The notes: generated from the letters alone by a model not told the origin. 64,000 bases of DNA from Methylopila turkensis (GCF_027922325.1 NZ_BSFL01000002.1:434001-498000); one strand, 5' to 3'. Numbered from the stretch's first letter, positions 30,501-38,831 are shown. Numbers and translations: made by a program.

Positions 30501-31307
30501 CTAGGCGGCCTCTTGGACGATCTCGATCGTGCCGTCGCCGAGTCGAATCGCGCCTGCGCGCTCGAACGCCGCGAGCCATCCTTCCATCGGCCAGCGCCCC
30601 CATTTCCGGCGAAACACCTCCGCGTTGCGGACGATGTCGGCGAGATGCTCGAACGGCGGATCGCTGACCGGGTGATGCTGATGGAACGCGCGCGCTTCAC
30701 CCATGAACAGGAGCGGAACGCGCTTCGTTTCGGCGCGGAATCCAAAATCGGTGTCTTCGCCGCCATAGCCGACGAAGGTCTCGTCGAAACCGCCGAGCGC
30801 TTCGAACGTTTCGCGCCGCACCCCGAAGGCGAGCGACCAGAACAGGCCGGGATTGGATACGATCCGGAGGCCGCTTTCCGGAAAACGCCGAGCTTCGTGC
30901 GGGCGCCCGGCGGCCACCAGATCCCGCTCGGTCCAATCGCCGCGGGCGTCGTCCGGTCCGAGATAAAGCACCTCGGGGCAGACGACGCCGTCCCGTTCTC
31001 TCAGAACCTGGTCGACGGCGCCGAGGAGCGCGCGCGACGGGATGCAGTCGGCGTCGAGGAACAGGAGCCGTGCGCCGGTCGAGAGCCTCGCGGCCAGATT
31101 CCGAGCGGCGGCGAGTGGCAAGCGCTCTCCCGGCAAGCGGACAAGCCGGAGCGGGAAGTTAGGGGCCTCCAAAACGAGCGGCTCGTCGTTCATATCGACG
31201 ACCACCAGCTCGTCCGGCGCGCGTTCGGACCGGCCGAGGCCCTCCACCAGATTGCGCAGATGCTCGGTCCGCCCGCGCGCAAGGGTCAGGACGCTGACGC
31301 CCGTCAT
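30501..31307 (-). CDS. GT2 glycosyltransferase with galactosyltransferase-like C-terminal segment (cluster gene 7)
   Basis: The 268-residue protein starts at the ATG at 31307, whose bases overlap the stop of the methyltransferase gene (ATGA). It has a GT-A fold: 'MTGVSVLTLARGRTEHL', the DxD equivalent 'LLFLDADC', and 'GGFDETFVGYGGEDTDFGF', the Glyco_transf_7C-type acceptor/base motif. It should transfer a sugar from a nucleotide donor in the cytoplasm; no membrane spans are seen. It is the last of seven overlapping genes, so it may add the final sugar. Donor and acceptor are unknown. Confidence 0.85.
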   Translation of the reverse strand: MTGVSVLTLARGRTEHLRNLVEGLGRSERAPDELVVVDMNDEPLVLEAPNFPLRLVRLPGERLPLAAARNLAARLSTGARLLFLDADCIPSRALLGAVDQVLRERDGVVCPEVLYLGPDDARGDWTERDLVAAGRPHEARRFPESGLRIVSNPGLFWSLAFGVRRETFEALGGFDETFVGYGGEDTDFGFRAETKRVPLLFMGEARAFHQHHPVSDPPFEHLADIVRNAEVFRRKWGRWPMEGWLAAFERAGAIRLGDGTIEIVQEAA

Positions 31308-31882
31308 GCGCGCCTCCACAGGTCGAGACGATAGTTTTCGTGGCGGTCGGTCCGCAGGCGAGCAATCGGCGCGACCATTGCGGCGCCGAGCTTGGCGACC
31401 GCGTCGTCGGCGGTTTGGGGGTAGTCGGTTTCTCCGGTCCAGTGGACGAGGAGCAGGTCGCCCGAGGGAACGAGAGCCCGATCGATCCAGCGGCCGGCGG
31501 CAGCGAGATCCTCGTCGCCGAGATAGTAGGCGACCTCCGACATCACGATCAGATCGAACCGGCCTTGTGGAGCCGCGCCAGGAAAAGCGCGCTGCTCGAA
31601 CCGGACGCCCAAATCCGCGCAGCGTGCGACGGCAAGACGGAGCGCCGTCTCGCTGACGTCGATCGCGAGCAGGTCGACTGCATGCTCATTGAGGCGCCGC
31701 GTCAGAACGCCATTCGCGCAACCGATCTCAAGTGCAGACCGGTAGCGTCGACCGCCGAGCGCGGCGATCGTGGCGTCGTACTTCGCGGCCTCGTAGGCGC
31801 TGGTCTCGAAGCCCCAAGGGTCTGGATTCGCGACGAACATGCCCTCGAAGTAGCCGGAAGGCAGGCTTCCCTTATGGCGCAT
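31304..31882 (-). CDS. NodS-like class I SAM-dependent methyltransferase (cluster gene 6)
   Basis: A 192-residue protein. 'DPWGFETSAYEAAKYDATIA' (residues 21-40) is the lead-in typical of NodS-type methyltransferases and 'ALEIGCANGVLTRRL' (50-64) is the SAM-binding motif I; 'FDLIVMSEVAYYLGD' follows as motif II. NodS N-methylates a deacetylated glucosamine in Nod factors. Here the upstream neighbour is a PIG-L deacetylase whose gene overlaps this one by 11 bases, so an analogous deacetylate-then-methylate sequence is a reasonable inference. The actual substrate is not known. Confidence 0.85.
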   Translation of the reverse strand: MRHKGSLPSGYFEGMFVANPDPWGFETSAYEAAKYDATIAALGGRRYRSALEIGCANGVLTRRLNEHAVDLLAIDVSETALRLAVARCADLGVRFEQRAFPGAAPQGRFDLIVMSEVAYYLGDEDLAAAGRWIDRALVPSGDLLLVHWTGETDYPQTADDAVAKLGAAMVAPIARLRTDRHENYRLDLWRRA

Positions 31883-32555
31883 GCGGGGACCCGTCGAGAT
31901 AGAGGACGTCGGCGGCCGGCATCCGTTTCAGCCGCTCGGGGACCCGGAAACCTTCGCCGTGGAGCGGCGTCGTCTGGCTTCGATGCGCGGCGAGCGCGAG
32001 CCGCCGCGGGCCGGGGCGGGACGGTTCGGTGCGGTAGGCGGGTCCCCGAGGCACGCGCTCCGCCCAGACCACATAGTCGAACACCTCGATCGGCCGCATG
32101 ACGGCGGCCGCGACGGCGCGCGCGAGCGCTGAGGCCGCCTTGTGGTCGCAATGCGGATCGAGCGCGGACGTGGTGGCGATGGCGTCGACGCGGCGCGCCC
32201 GACACAGGGCTTCCAGGCGTCGGACGCCGCGCGTCCAGGCCGGCGATCCCGGCGCCGGGGGATGCGCGTCCGGCCAATCGAGGAAGACGGGGGACGGCGC
32301 GCCGGGGGCCAGCGTTCTCAGGGCCGCGCGGGCCTCGCGCCGGCGGATGGCCGCGAGATCGGCCGGTCCATCCGGTCCATGCGACGCGCGCCCATCGGTC
32401 AGGAACGCCACGGCGGCGAGCCGCCCGCCGGCCGCGGCCTCCGCGATCAGGGCCCCGGCGCCGATGGTCTCGTCGTCGGCGTGCGGTGCGAGCACCAGCC
32501 ACCGCGCCTTGGCCCACGGGCTTCGGCTCAGCGGCCTCGGAAAACGGGAGGTCAC
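31872..32555 (-). CDS. PIG-L family N-deacetylase (cluster gene 5)
   Basis: The frame is open to 32975, but the start is the GTG at 32555 (GTGA overlap with the preceding stop; GTG 32558 is also possible). The 227-residue protein has the zinc-site motif 'LAPHADDETIGAGALI' (His25, Asp28) and the second ligand region 'SALDPHCDHKAASALA'. PIG-L/LmbE enzymes remove acetyl groups from GlcNAc-containing glycoconjugates, as in GPI, mycothiol and bacillithiol synthesis. It probably exposes an amine for the adjacent NodS-like methyltransferase. Fused PIG-L/methyltransferase proteins are annotated in other bacteria, supporting a shared substrate. Confidence 0.88.
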   Translation of the reverse strand: MTSRFPRPLSRSPWAKARWLVLAPHADDETIGAGALIAEAAAGGRLAAVAFLTDGRASHGPDGPADLAAIRRREARAALRTLAPGAPSPVFLDWPDAHPPAPGSPAWTRGVRRLEALCRARRVDAIATTSALDPHCDHKAASALARAVAAAVMRPIEVFDYVVWAERVPRGPAYRTEPSRPGPRRLALAAHRSQTTPLHGEGFRVPERLKRMPAADVLYLDGSPHAP

Positions 32556-33655
32556 CACAGCTCGTCCTCGCCCCAGACGTCGCGCTCGAGGAACGCCTTG
32601 GCGGCTTCGTCGCGGGCGTGGTCGGGGCCGGCCTGCCGGAGGTAGAGGCTCAAGTCCCGGATGATCTTGTCGATGCGGGAGCCGTCGAGCGCGCTTCGCG
32701 TTCCGACGATGCGCGCCGAGAGCTCCATCACGTCGAGGGCCGCCCGCTCCACCACGCCGCGCGTCATCATGACGAACGGCTTTGCGTCCGGGTGATCGCC
32801 CGCCGCGCGCTGCGCCGCCTCGCGCGTCCAGAGCCAGGCCCCGCGCGCGGCCGCGACGGCTTCGGCGAATTTGGCGCGCTGCAGCGGATCCTCGCGGGCG
32901 TCGTCCCGCATCGCCTTGCGGGTTTCGGCGAGCAGCCCTTCGACCCCGCCGAGCTGCACGGCGAGGAACCGCCACGCGCCGGCGGTGAAGCGCGGCTCGC
33001 GATCGTAGTCGCCCGGCGCTCCGAGGAGGTCTTCGCGGCGGGGGCGCATGCCCGTGAGGTCATAAGTCCCGCTCATCGTCGCGCGCATGCCGCGCACGCG
33101 CCAGCCGGAGGTGTCGGCGCGCTCCGGCTGGTTGGCCGGGACCACCACCAGACGCCGCTCGCCGACCGCAGGTCGCGCCGTGACGATGGCGAAGTCGAGC
33201 CCGCCGGCGCCCGTCGCGAAGCGCTTCGAGCCCGAAAGGCGCGGCCCGAAGGGATCGTCCTCCAGCGCGACGCCGGGCGAGGGCTCGGTGGCCCAGACGC
33301 CGAACAGTCGTCCGGCGTCGAGGTCCTTCGCCAGCCGGCGGAGCTGCTCGGCCGAGCCGTACCAGGCGAACAGCTTCAGCGCGTTGACATGGCCCTCGTA
33401 GATGCGGCCGAGACTGAGGTCCGCCCGTCCGACCAGACGCAGCGCGTCGAACAGCGAGCGGTTCTCGGCCTCGGCCGAGCCGAACGCCTCGCCGCCGCAC
33501 TGGAGCGGTGCGAAGGTCCTGTGAAGGCCGCTGCGCACGAGCAGCCGGACGCTTTCCGCAGGAAAAACGCCTTCGGCGTCGTAGCGTTGGCCGAGCTTGC
33601 CGAGTTCGCCGTCGAACAACGCGAAGTGCAGGGCGGCGGATGGGATCTGCGTCAT
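32552..33655 (-). CDS. Acyl-CoA dehydrogenase-like flavoprotein (cluster gene 4)
   Basis: A 367-residue protein from the ATG at 33655 (ATGA overlap with the preceding gene). The acyl-CoA dehydrogenase fold is recognisable by 'GRIYEGHVNALKLFAWYG', 'FGVWATEPSPG' and 'LSGSKRFATGAGGLDFAIV', then a helical C-terminal domain containing 'VVERAALDVMELSARIVG'. It is shorter and more divergent than beta-oxidation enzymes. Inside a sugar-transfer cluster it is unlikely to serve fatty-acid degradation; it may oxidise an acyl or sugar-linked carbon of the product. I could not confidently place the catalytic Glu. Confidence 0.82.
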   Translation of the reverse strand: MTQIPSAALHFALFDGELGKLGQRYDAEGVFPAESVRLLVRSGLHRTFAPLQCGGEAFGSAEAENRSLFDALRLVGRADLSLGRIYEGHVNALKLFAWYGSAEQLRRLAKDLDAGRLFGVWATEPSPGVALEDDPFGPRLSGSKRFATGAGGLDFAIVTARPAVGERRLVVVPANQPERADTSGWRVRGMRATMSGTYDLTGMRPRREDLLGAPGDYDREPRFTAGAWRFLAVQLGGVEGLLAETRKAMRDDAREDPLQRAKFAEAVAAARGAWLWTREAAQRAAGDHPDAKPFVMMTRGVVERAALDVMELSARIVGTRSALDGSRIDKIIRDLSLYLRQAGPDHARDEAAKAFLERDVWGEDELW

Positions 33656-34680
33656 CGGTCGGCCCATCGCTCTATAAGGGAGGCCGCGCTCCCCGCGCCG
33701 TTCGCGTCGTGGAACGACGCGATCCTGCGATGGTCGAGGGCCTCCGCCTGCTGCAGAACGCGCGGCCATGCGGATGCGGAGGGCCAACGGGACAGGACCA
33801 CCGCCGCGCCTGCGCGGTCGAGCGCCGCGGCCTTGGCGTGCTGCTCGGCGAAGGGCCGGTCCTCGGGGATGCAGACGAAAGGCCGTTCGGCGGCCGCGAC
33901 CGCGGCGAGAACGCCGTCGCCGGCGCCGCCGACCACGACGGCGGCGACGCCGATCTCGTCAGCGGCGTCATCGACCCATCCGGCGACGTCGAGGTTGGAC
34001 GGCGCCTGCGTCGGCCGCTCGACCCGGCCGATCACCCGCCATCGGCGATCCGGCGTCGCGCGGGCGGCCTCATCGATATCCTGCGCTGTAATTCGGCTTC
34101 CGCCCCGGCCGAACGCCACCAGGACGACATTGTCGGTCCGGTTGCCGGCGGGTGGAAAGGAGCCAAGACCGGAGGCGTAGACCGTCTTCGCGCGCACCCA
34201 GTCCGGGACGTCGTCGGCTTCGCAACGCGGATCGAACGGCGCGAGGAGCGCCTTCGCGCCGCGGAACGCGTCGAGATGGGCCGGGTCCCACCGCGCCCCG
34301 GCGAGCCGGACATAGACGGTCGGGGTGGCGCAGAGCCGCGCCAGCATCGCGACCTCGACGGAGACGTCGACGACCATAAGCGCGGGTCGCCGCTCAGCGA
34401 TCCAGGCCGCGATCAACCGCATGCGATCACGGACGCCGGAGTGGTCGATCGGCGCGTAATGCAGAGCGTCGGGCCGATCCGCAGCTCCGTCCTCGCCCGA
34501 AAAACCTCCGTCCGACCGGTCGTCGGGAAGCTCCAGAACCTCGAATGGGCCGAACAATCCCGTCACGCCCGTGCCGATCAGCGTGAACCGCCCCGGCGCT
34601 TGCGCGGCGATCGCCTGCGCGCGCCGGCGGTGGCCCTCGCCATGGTGGTGCACGTAATAGCCGATCTGGCCGCCGTTCAT
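33652..34680 (-). CDS. MurG/GT28-like glycosyltransferase (cluster gene 3)
   Basis: A 342-residue protein from the ATG at 34680 (ATGA overlap). It opens 'QIGYYVHHHGEGHRRRAQAI', the HGxGH-type N-terminal motif of GT28/MGDG-synthase-like GT-B enzymes, and later has 'VVVGGAGDGVLAAVAAAERP' and 'IPEDRPFAEQHAKAAALDRA', the donor-binding C-terminal signature. No membrane helix is visible. It is the third transferase gene of the cluster counted from the promoter end. The substrate is unknown. Confidence 0.82.
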   Translation of the reverse strand: MNGGQIGYYVHHHGEGHRRRAQAIAAQAPGRFTLIGTGVTGLFGPFEVLELPDDRSDGGFSGEDGAADRPDALHYAPIDHSGVRDRMRLIAAWIAERRPALMVVDVSVEVAMLARLCATPTVYVRLAGARWDPAHLDAFRGAKALLAPFDPRCEADDVPDWVRAKTVYASGLGSFPPAGNRTDNVVLVAFGRGGSRITAQDIDEAARATPDRRWRVIGRVERPTQAPSNLDVAGWVDDAADEIGVAAVVVGGAGDGVLAAVAAAERPFVCIPEDRPFAEQHAKAAALDRAGAAVVLSRWPSASAWPRVLQQAEALDHRRIASFHDANGAGSAASLIERWADR

Positions 34681-35621
34681 GCCGCGGTCTCGATCGCGGC
34701 CGGAACCACGACGACGTCGCAGGTCATCGGCGGCAGCCCGGCCTCCAGCGCGGCGACGCGCGCGTCGCCGCCGGCCAATCGAACGACGCGCCGCCAACGC
34801 GCGCGCTCCCTCCACTGGTCGAGCGACGGCGCCGCCATGGCGTGGGAGGAGGAACTGGCCAGCTCCTTCATCTTCGCGGCCATGCCGCCGGTCGCCCGGG
34901 CGTCCGTCCTCGCCGAGACTCGGGTCCAGACCGAAGGCGGATGGCTGAGGCGGAAGCCGAGCGCGCGCGCCGCCATGACGAAACTGGCGTCTTCGCCGGA
35001 GGGGATCGGAGGGATGCCGCCGACGGCGCGATAGGCCGCGACGGTCGTCGCGAGGCTGCCGCCGGTATGGTCGCCATGACGCGGCCAGGGATCCCACGCC
35101 ACGGGATCGATCTCATCCTCGATCTCGCGGACCGCGCGCCAATAGGCCGACAACGCCTCCCATCTCGACCGGACGAGCGGCGGCACGGCTTCGTCTTCAT
35201 CGAGCGTCAGCGCGCCGCCGACCAGGTCGACGCCGAGCTCGATCGCCTTGACGTTCTCGCGGACCCAGTCCCGCGGCGGCCTGGCGTCGGCGTCGGTGGT
35301 CAGCAGGATCGCTCGATCATCCTCCCCGAGGACGGCGACTCCGAGGTCCATCGCGCGCCGGCGCGCCGTTCCGGCATGGGCTGCTCCGGGTGGGAACGTC
35401 TGTTCGTCGAGGTGAAGCGTCAGGGCGCCTTCATGTTCGCTCGCAAAGCGCTCCGCGATCGCTCGCGAGCCGTCCGACGTGTTGTTCAGCGCGACCACCA
35501 CCGGCAAGGGGCTCGGCCAGTCCTGCGCCGCGAGCGCCGCCAGCAGGCGCGGCAACCGCTCCGCCTCGTCGCGCGCCGGAACGCAGACGCAAACCCGCCG
35601 CGGCCCCGCGTCCGCGGTCAT
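34677..35621 (-). CDS. GT2 family glycosyltransferase (cluster gene 2)
   Basis: A 314-residue GT-A protein from the ATG at 35621 (ATGA overlap with GT4). Motifs: 'VCVCVPARDEAERLPRLLAA' near the N-terminus, 'AILLTTDADARPPRDWV' with the DxD site, and 'PIPSGEDASFVMAARALGFR' with the GED base motif. A hydrophobic anchor is absent. The middle contains 'WPRHGDHTGGSLATTVAAYR'. It is one of four glycosyltransferases in the unit and probably acts early, given gene order. Confidence 0.85.
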   Translation of the reverse strand: MTADAGPRRVCVCVPARDEAERLPRLLAALAAQDWPSPLPVVVALNNTSDGSRAIAERFASEHEGALTLHLDEQTFPPGAAHAGTARRRAMDLGVAVLGEDDRAILLTTDADARPPRDWVRENVKAIELGVDLVGGALTLDEDEAVPPLVRSRWEALSAYWRAVREIEDEIDPVAWDPWPRHGDHTGGSLATTVAAYRAVGGIPPIPSGEDASFVMAARALGFRLSHPPSVWTRVSARTDARATGGMAAKMKELASSSSHAMAAPSLDQWRERARWRRVVRLAGGDARVAALEAGLPPMTCDVVVVPAAIETAA

Positions 35622-36706
35622 ACCGCGACCGCCAGCTCGCCGGTCCGCAGGGTCGGAGCGCTGTCCCTGACCATCTGCGCATAGAGCCGCTCGTAGATCG
35701 AAACCATGAGGTCTGCGTCGCAGTGGCGTTCGGCCCGGAGCCGGCACTTCCGGCGGTCCAGCCGCTGCGCCGCGATCGCCGCGTCCGCGAGAGCGCACGG
35801 ATCGTCGGGCGTCGCCAGCACGCCGCAGGTCTCGTCGAGGACTTCGGCGACGGCGCCGCGCGCGAAGGCCGCGACGGGCGTTCCGCAGGCCAGCGCCTCC
35901 GCCGCGACCAGCCCGTAGGGCTCTTCCCAGCACGGCGTGAACAGCAGCGCCAGCGCCCCGCCGATCACCTCGGCGAGCTCCGCATGGCCGAGATGGCCGA
36001 GATAAATCGCGTCCTGGTTCAGACGAGGCCGTATCTCGCGTTCGAAATAGTCGGCGTTCGCGATCGGGCCGGCGATGCGCAGCGGCAGACCGACGAGCCG
36101 CGCGGCGTCGATCGCGAGATGCAGCCCCTTCTCGGGCACGATCCTTCCGGACCAGGCGAGATAGCAGGCCGAGGGCGCGGGATTGAACGCGAAACGCGTC
36201 AGGTCGATGCCGTTGAGCACGACGCCCCTGACCGGCGCGATGGGAGCCCAGAGGCTGCGCAGCGCGTCCGACACCGCGACGAGGATCGAGCGGGAGTTGC
36301 CGATCCGCACGCCGCTTTCGAGCCAGCAAAACGGCGGCGTGTGCAGGGTCGTCAGCATCGGCGTCGCGACGGCGTCCGCCATCGCGACCGGCAAGTAATG
36401 CAGCGAGTTGTTGTGGATGACGTCGAAGCCGCGGCCGCCGATCCCGGTCATCAGCTTCAGATAGGCGTGGTGCTCCCGGAAGAACGCCACGTCAGTGGCC
36501 TCCGCGAGGCCGACCTCGCGGATGGCCGTCTCCTCGCAGATCGGCTCCACGCCCACCGACGGATCGGACCCGTCGGAGGCGAAGACGACGACGTCGTGGC
36601 CGCGTCGGCGCAGACCGCTCGCGAGCAGGTGGGTGTGTGTCTCGAGCCCGCCTGCGAAAGGCTCGCCGATGCGGTGCTTGAGATGCGCGATGATGCCAAT
36701 ACGCAA
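35618..36706 (-). CDS. GT4 family glycosyltransferase (cluster gene 1)
   Basis: A 362-residue GT-B enzyme. The N-terminal domain has 'MRIGIIAHLKHRIGEPFAGG' and 'LETHTHLLASGLRRRGHDVV'; the C-terminal domain has 'AWSGRIVPEKGLHLAIDAA' and the retaining-GT Ex7E segment 'EEPYGLVAAEALACGTPV'. It is the promoter-proximal gene of the seven-gene overlapping unit. Only 58 bases separate it from the DUF892 gene upstream, so transcription may come from there or beyond. Comparable GT4 enzymes begin mycothiol and bacillithiol synthesis, but no ligase gene follows here. Confidence 0.87.
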   Translation of the reverse strand: MRIGIIAHLKHRIGEPFAGGLETHTHLLASGLRRRGHDVVVFASDGSDPSVGVEPICEETAIREVGLAEATDVAFFREHHAYLKLMTGIGGRGFDVIHNNSLHYLPVAMADAVATPMLTTLHTPPFCWLESGVRIGNSRSILVAVSDALRSLWAPIAPVRGVVLNGIDLTRFAFNPAPSACYLAWSGRIVPEKGLHLAIDAARLVGLPLRIAGPIANADYFEREIRPRLNQDAIYLGHLGHAELAEVIGGALALLFTPCWEEPYGLVAAEALACGTPVAAFARGAVAEVLDETCGVLATPDDPCALADAAIAAQRLDRRKCRLRAERHCDADLMVSIYERLYAQMVRDSAPTLRTGELAVAV

Positions 36707-36764
36707 AACGACGACCTACCTTTTTCGAAGACCAAGCGCGGTCCCATCCGCGCGGCGAGACGGA

Positions 36765-37244
36765 TCAGGCTGCGAGCTGTTCCGCGATCTTCGAGAGGCG
36801 TTCGTCGGCGGCCTTCTCTTCCTCGAGGGTCTTCTGCAGAAGCGGCGTCGCTTCGTCGTAGCCGAGCTTGGCCGACCAGGACCGGAGCATGCCGTAGCGG
36901 GCGATCTCGTAATGCTCGACGGCCTGCGCGCAGCCGATGAGGACGTCGTCGGAGGCCGGCGACTCCGCGAAATCCTCGAGGTCTTCCTCCATCTCGGAGG
37001 TGATCCCCTGCATCGCCTCGCACGTCTTCGCGCGCGGCGTCTTGCCGATGATCGCGAAGATTTCGCTCAGACGCTCGATCTGCGTCTCCGTCTCCTCGAG
37101 ATGCTCTTCGAACGCCTTCTTGAGTTCGAGCTCCTTGGCCGCCTTCGCGGACTTCTTCAGCGCTCGCGCGGACGCGCGCTCGGCGTAGAGCACGTCCTTC
37201 AGCGTTTCGTGGAATGCGTCCGCAAGCGTCTTGGTCGTAGCCAT
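36765..37244 (-). CDS. DUF892 (YciE/YciF) ferritin-like protein
   Basis: A 159-residue all-helical protein matching DUF892: 'LADAFHETLKDVLYAERASA', 'FEEHLEETETQIERL', 'IGCAQAVEHYEIARYGML' and 'KTLEEEKAADERLSKI'. The repeated E..E..H pattern suggests a di-metal centre. Family members are stress-induced in enterobacteria and Rhizobiales. It lies between the Crp-like regulator block and the glycosyltransferase cluster, all on the minus strand, which suggests shared stress control. Confidence 0.9.
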   Translation of the reverse strand: MATTKTLADAFHETLKDVLYAERASARALKKSAKAAKELELKKAFEEHLEETETQIERLSEIFAIIGKTPRAKTCEAMQGITSEMEEDLEDFAESPASDDVLIGCAQAVEHYEIARYGMLRSWSAKLGYDEATPLLQKTLEEEKAADERLSKIAEQLAA

Positions 37245-37361
37245 CCGGCGATCTCCCTGATCCGTTCGATTGGGAGAGTCCCGCTTTCGCCTTCCCGTTC
37301 CCAGGCGCAGGGGGAAAATCGACCAGCCGGCCTATCCGGGTCGGTTCGGGAACGGATTCCG

Positions 37362-37610
37362 TTATACCGGGATAAGGTCCCCCAGCTGCCGGCCGAGCCA
37401 GCGCTCGGCGGCGGCGAGATTGGCGAACAGCGGAGGCTTGGTGCTGTCGACGCCGTTGAAGCCGGCCTCGAGGCTCCATTGCCCCACGACCGGCCCATGG
37501 TCGGGATCGTCGAGCCGGACAAGGACGGCGATGAGCTTGCCGTTGAGCAAGACCAGCCGCCCTTCTTCGTCGGCTGATCCGGTCTCGACCTTTACGGGCA
37601 GGAACTCCAT
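37362..37610 (-). CDS. Small protein of unknown function linked to the Crp-like regulator
   Basis: An 82-residue product; the ATG at 37610 shares one base with the crp-like stop (TGATG), while a GTG at 37613 would give a GTGA overlap. The sequence includes 'EGRLVLLNGKLIAVLVRLDD' and 'LEAGFNGVDSTKPPLFANLA', then 'AAERWLGRQLGDLIPV'. It looks like a small alpha/beta domain without a signal or membrane helix. I know no function, but its overlap with the regulator suggests a joint role. Confidence 0.7.
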   Translation of the reverse strand: MEFLPVKVETGSADEEGRLVLLNGKLIAVLVRLDDPDHGPVVGQWSLEAGFNGVDSTKPPLFANLAAAERWLGRQLGDLIPV

Positions 37611-38335
37611 CACGGGCGCTCCTCGCGATCCTGTCTGAAGTGCAGATAACTCGGGTCAAACTCGGCGAACGCCTTCAGGGCGTCCACGTCGGGAATGGTG
37701 ATGCCGCGGCCCGCGGAGACGATCAGGCCGGCTCCGCGCAGGCGCTGAAGCGCGCGGTTCACCGAGACGGTCGTCAGCCCGACGGTGTCGCCCAGCTCGG
37801 CCTGCGACAGCTCGAGCCTGAAGCTGTCGTCCGTGGCCTGGCCGACGACCTGCAAGCGGACAAGCAGCTCGCAGAGGATGTGCGCGACGCGGGCGCTCGG
37901 CGTCCGGCGGCCCATGTTGACCAGCCATTCGCGCAGGATCGCCGCGTTGACGAGCTCGGACCACCAAAGCGCGCGCGCGAGCGCAGGGCGCGAGGTCAGC
38001 ATCAGCACATGGTCTTCGGAGAGCTCCGCGACCTGGCACGGCGTTCGCGCCGCCATGCCGTGGTCCATCTTGTCCAGCAGGAAGCCGTAAAGGTCGCAGA
38101 AGTCGCCGGGCACCAGATAGCCGATGATCTGCCGCTTGCCGTCGGGCAGCGTCTTGTAGCGGTAGCCATGCCCCTCGATGATCACATGGACGGTGTCGGT
38201 GTGATCGCCTTCGCCGACGATGTCTTCGCCGGACTTCAGCGTCCGCCCACGTCCCATCACGGCGTGAAGAAGCGTTTTATCCTCATCCGGCAATGGATGG
38301 AGCGCTTCGAGTTTGCGGATGACTGCCGTCGACAT
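37610..38335 (-). CDS. Crp/Fnr family transcriptional regulator
   Basis: The 241-residue protein has an N-terminal cyclic-nucleotide-binding-like beta-roll ('GEDIVGEGDHTDTVHVIIEG', 'GYLVPGDFCDLYGFLLDKMD') and a C-terminal Crp helix-turn-helix ('LSQAELGDTVGLTTVSVNRA', 'LQRLRGAGLIV'). No FNR-type Cys cluster is visible, so it should not carry an Fe-S cluster. It is flanked by two small unknown genes and sits upstream of DUF892 and the seven-gene unit, making it the best candidate local regulator. Confidence 0.9.
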   Translation of the reverse strand: MSTAVIRKLEALHPLPDEDKTLLHAVMGRGRTLKSGEDIVGEGDHTDTVHVIIEGHGYRYKTLPDGKRQIIGYLVPGDFCDLYGFLLDKMDHGMAARTPCQVAELSEDHVLMLTSRPALARALWWSELVNAAILREWLVNMGRRTPSARVAHILCELLVRLQVVGQATDDSFRLELSQAELGDTVGLTTVSVNRALQRLRGAGLIVSAGRGITIPDVDALKAFAEFDPSYLHFRQDREERP

Positions 38336-38347
38336 TCTGCCCTGTTC

Positions 38348-38653
38348 TCAATCCACGTCGCTCGTACGATCCCCGGGGGCGCTGTCCGCCGCGCCGCCGG
38401 CGGCGTCCGCGGACGCCTGGTCCCGTTGCGACGACAGCACGGCCTCGAGGCGCGCGGATATGTGGTCCGCCACCCGGCCATCGAGCTTCATCGCTTCCAA
38501 AGCCGCCTTCAAAGCCTCGAGCGCCTGCACGCGGTCGCCGGTGGCGCCGGCGACGTAGGCGTCGATGTGTTGGTCGGCGAGTTTGACGCCATCGTCGGCC
38601 GGGGCCCCGGCCGCCACGACAAACCACGTCAGACACGTCTGGAGATCGCTCAT
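38348..38653 (-). CDS. Hypothetical protein upstream of the Crp-like regulator
   Basis: A 101-residue protein beginning 'MSDLQTCLTWFVVAAGAPAD' and containing an Ala/Leu-rich helical middle ('ALEALKAALEAMKLDGRVAD') with an Ala/Asp-rich end. It ends 12 bases before the crp-like start, so the two are probably in one operon. No family is recognised. Codon use matches the neighbours. The start lies opposite the manganese catalase gene across a 178-base region. Confidence 0.6.
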   Translation of the reverse strand: MSDLQTCLTWFVVAAGAPADDGVKLADQHIDAYVAGATGDRVQALEALKAALEAMKLDGRVADHISARLEAVLSSQRDQASADAAGGAADSAPGDRTSDVD

Positions 38654-38831
38654 TCCACGGTTATACGGCGTGCAATAACGTCCGGATATAAACCCCTATA
38701 ACGCTCCGCGGCGCAGACTGTCGATTTATCCGGCGATCGCCCCGATCCCGCCTTTTCTCGCGGAACGACCGCCGCCTGAAAGCTCTCACCTGTCGAAGCC
38801 CGCGTGCGACGCGCGGCGAAGGGAGAGCTCC

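Noticed and set aside
30501..36706. Mycothiol- or bacillithiol-like thiol pathway
   Set aside because: GT4 plus PIG-L recall MshA/MshB or BshA/BshB, but there is no cysteine ligase (MshC/BshC-like) and three further glycosyltransferases do not fit.
38654..38831. EcfG-type (GGAAC-N16/17-CGTT) stress promoter before the manganese catalase
   Set aside because: A GGAAC occurs at 38762-38766, but no CGTT follows at the right distance.
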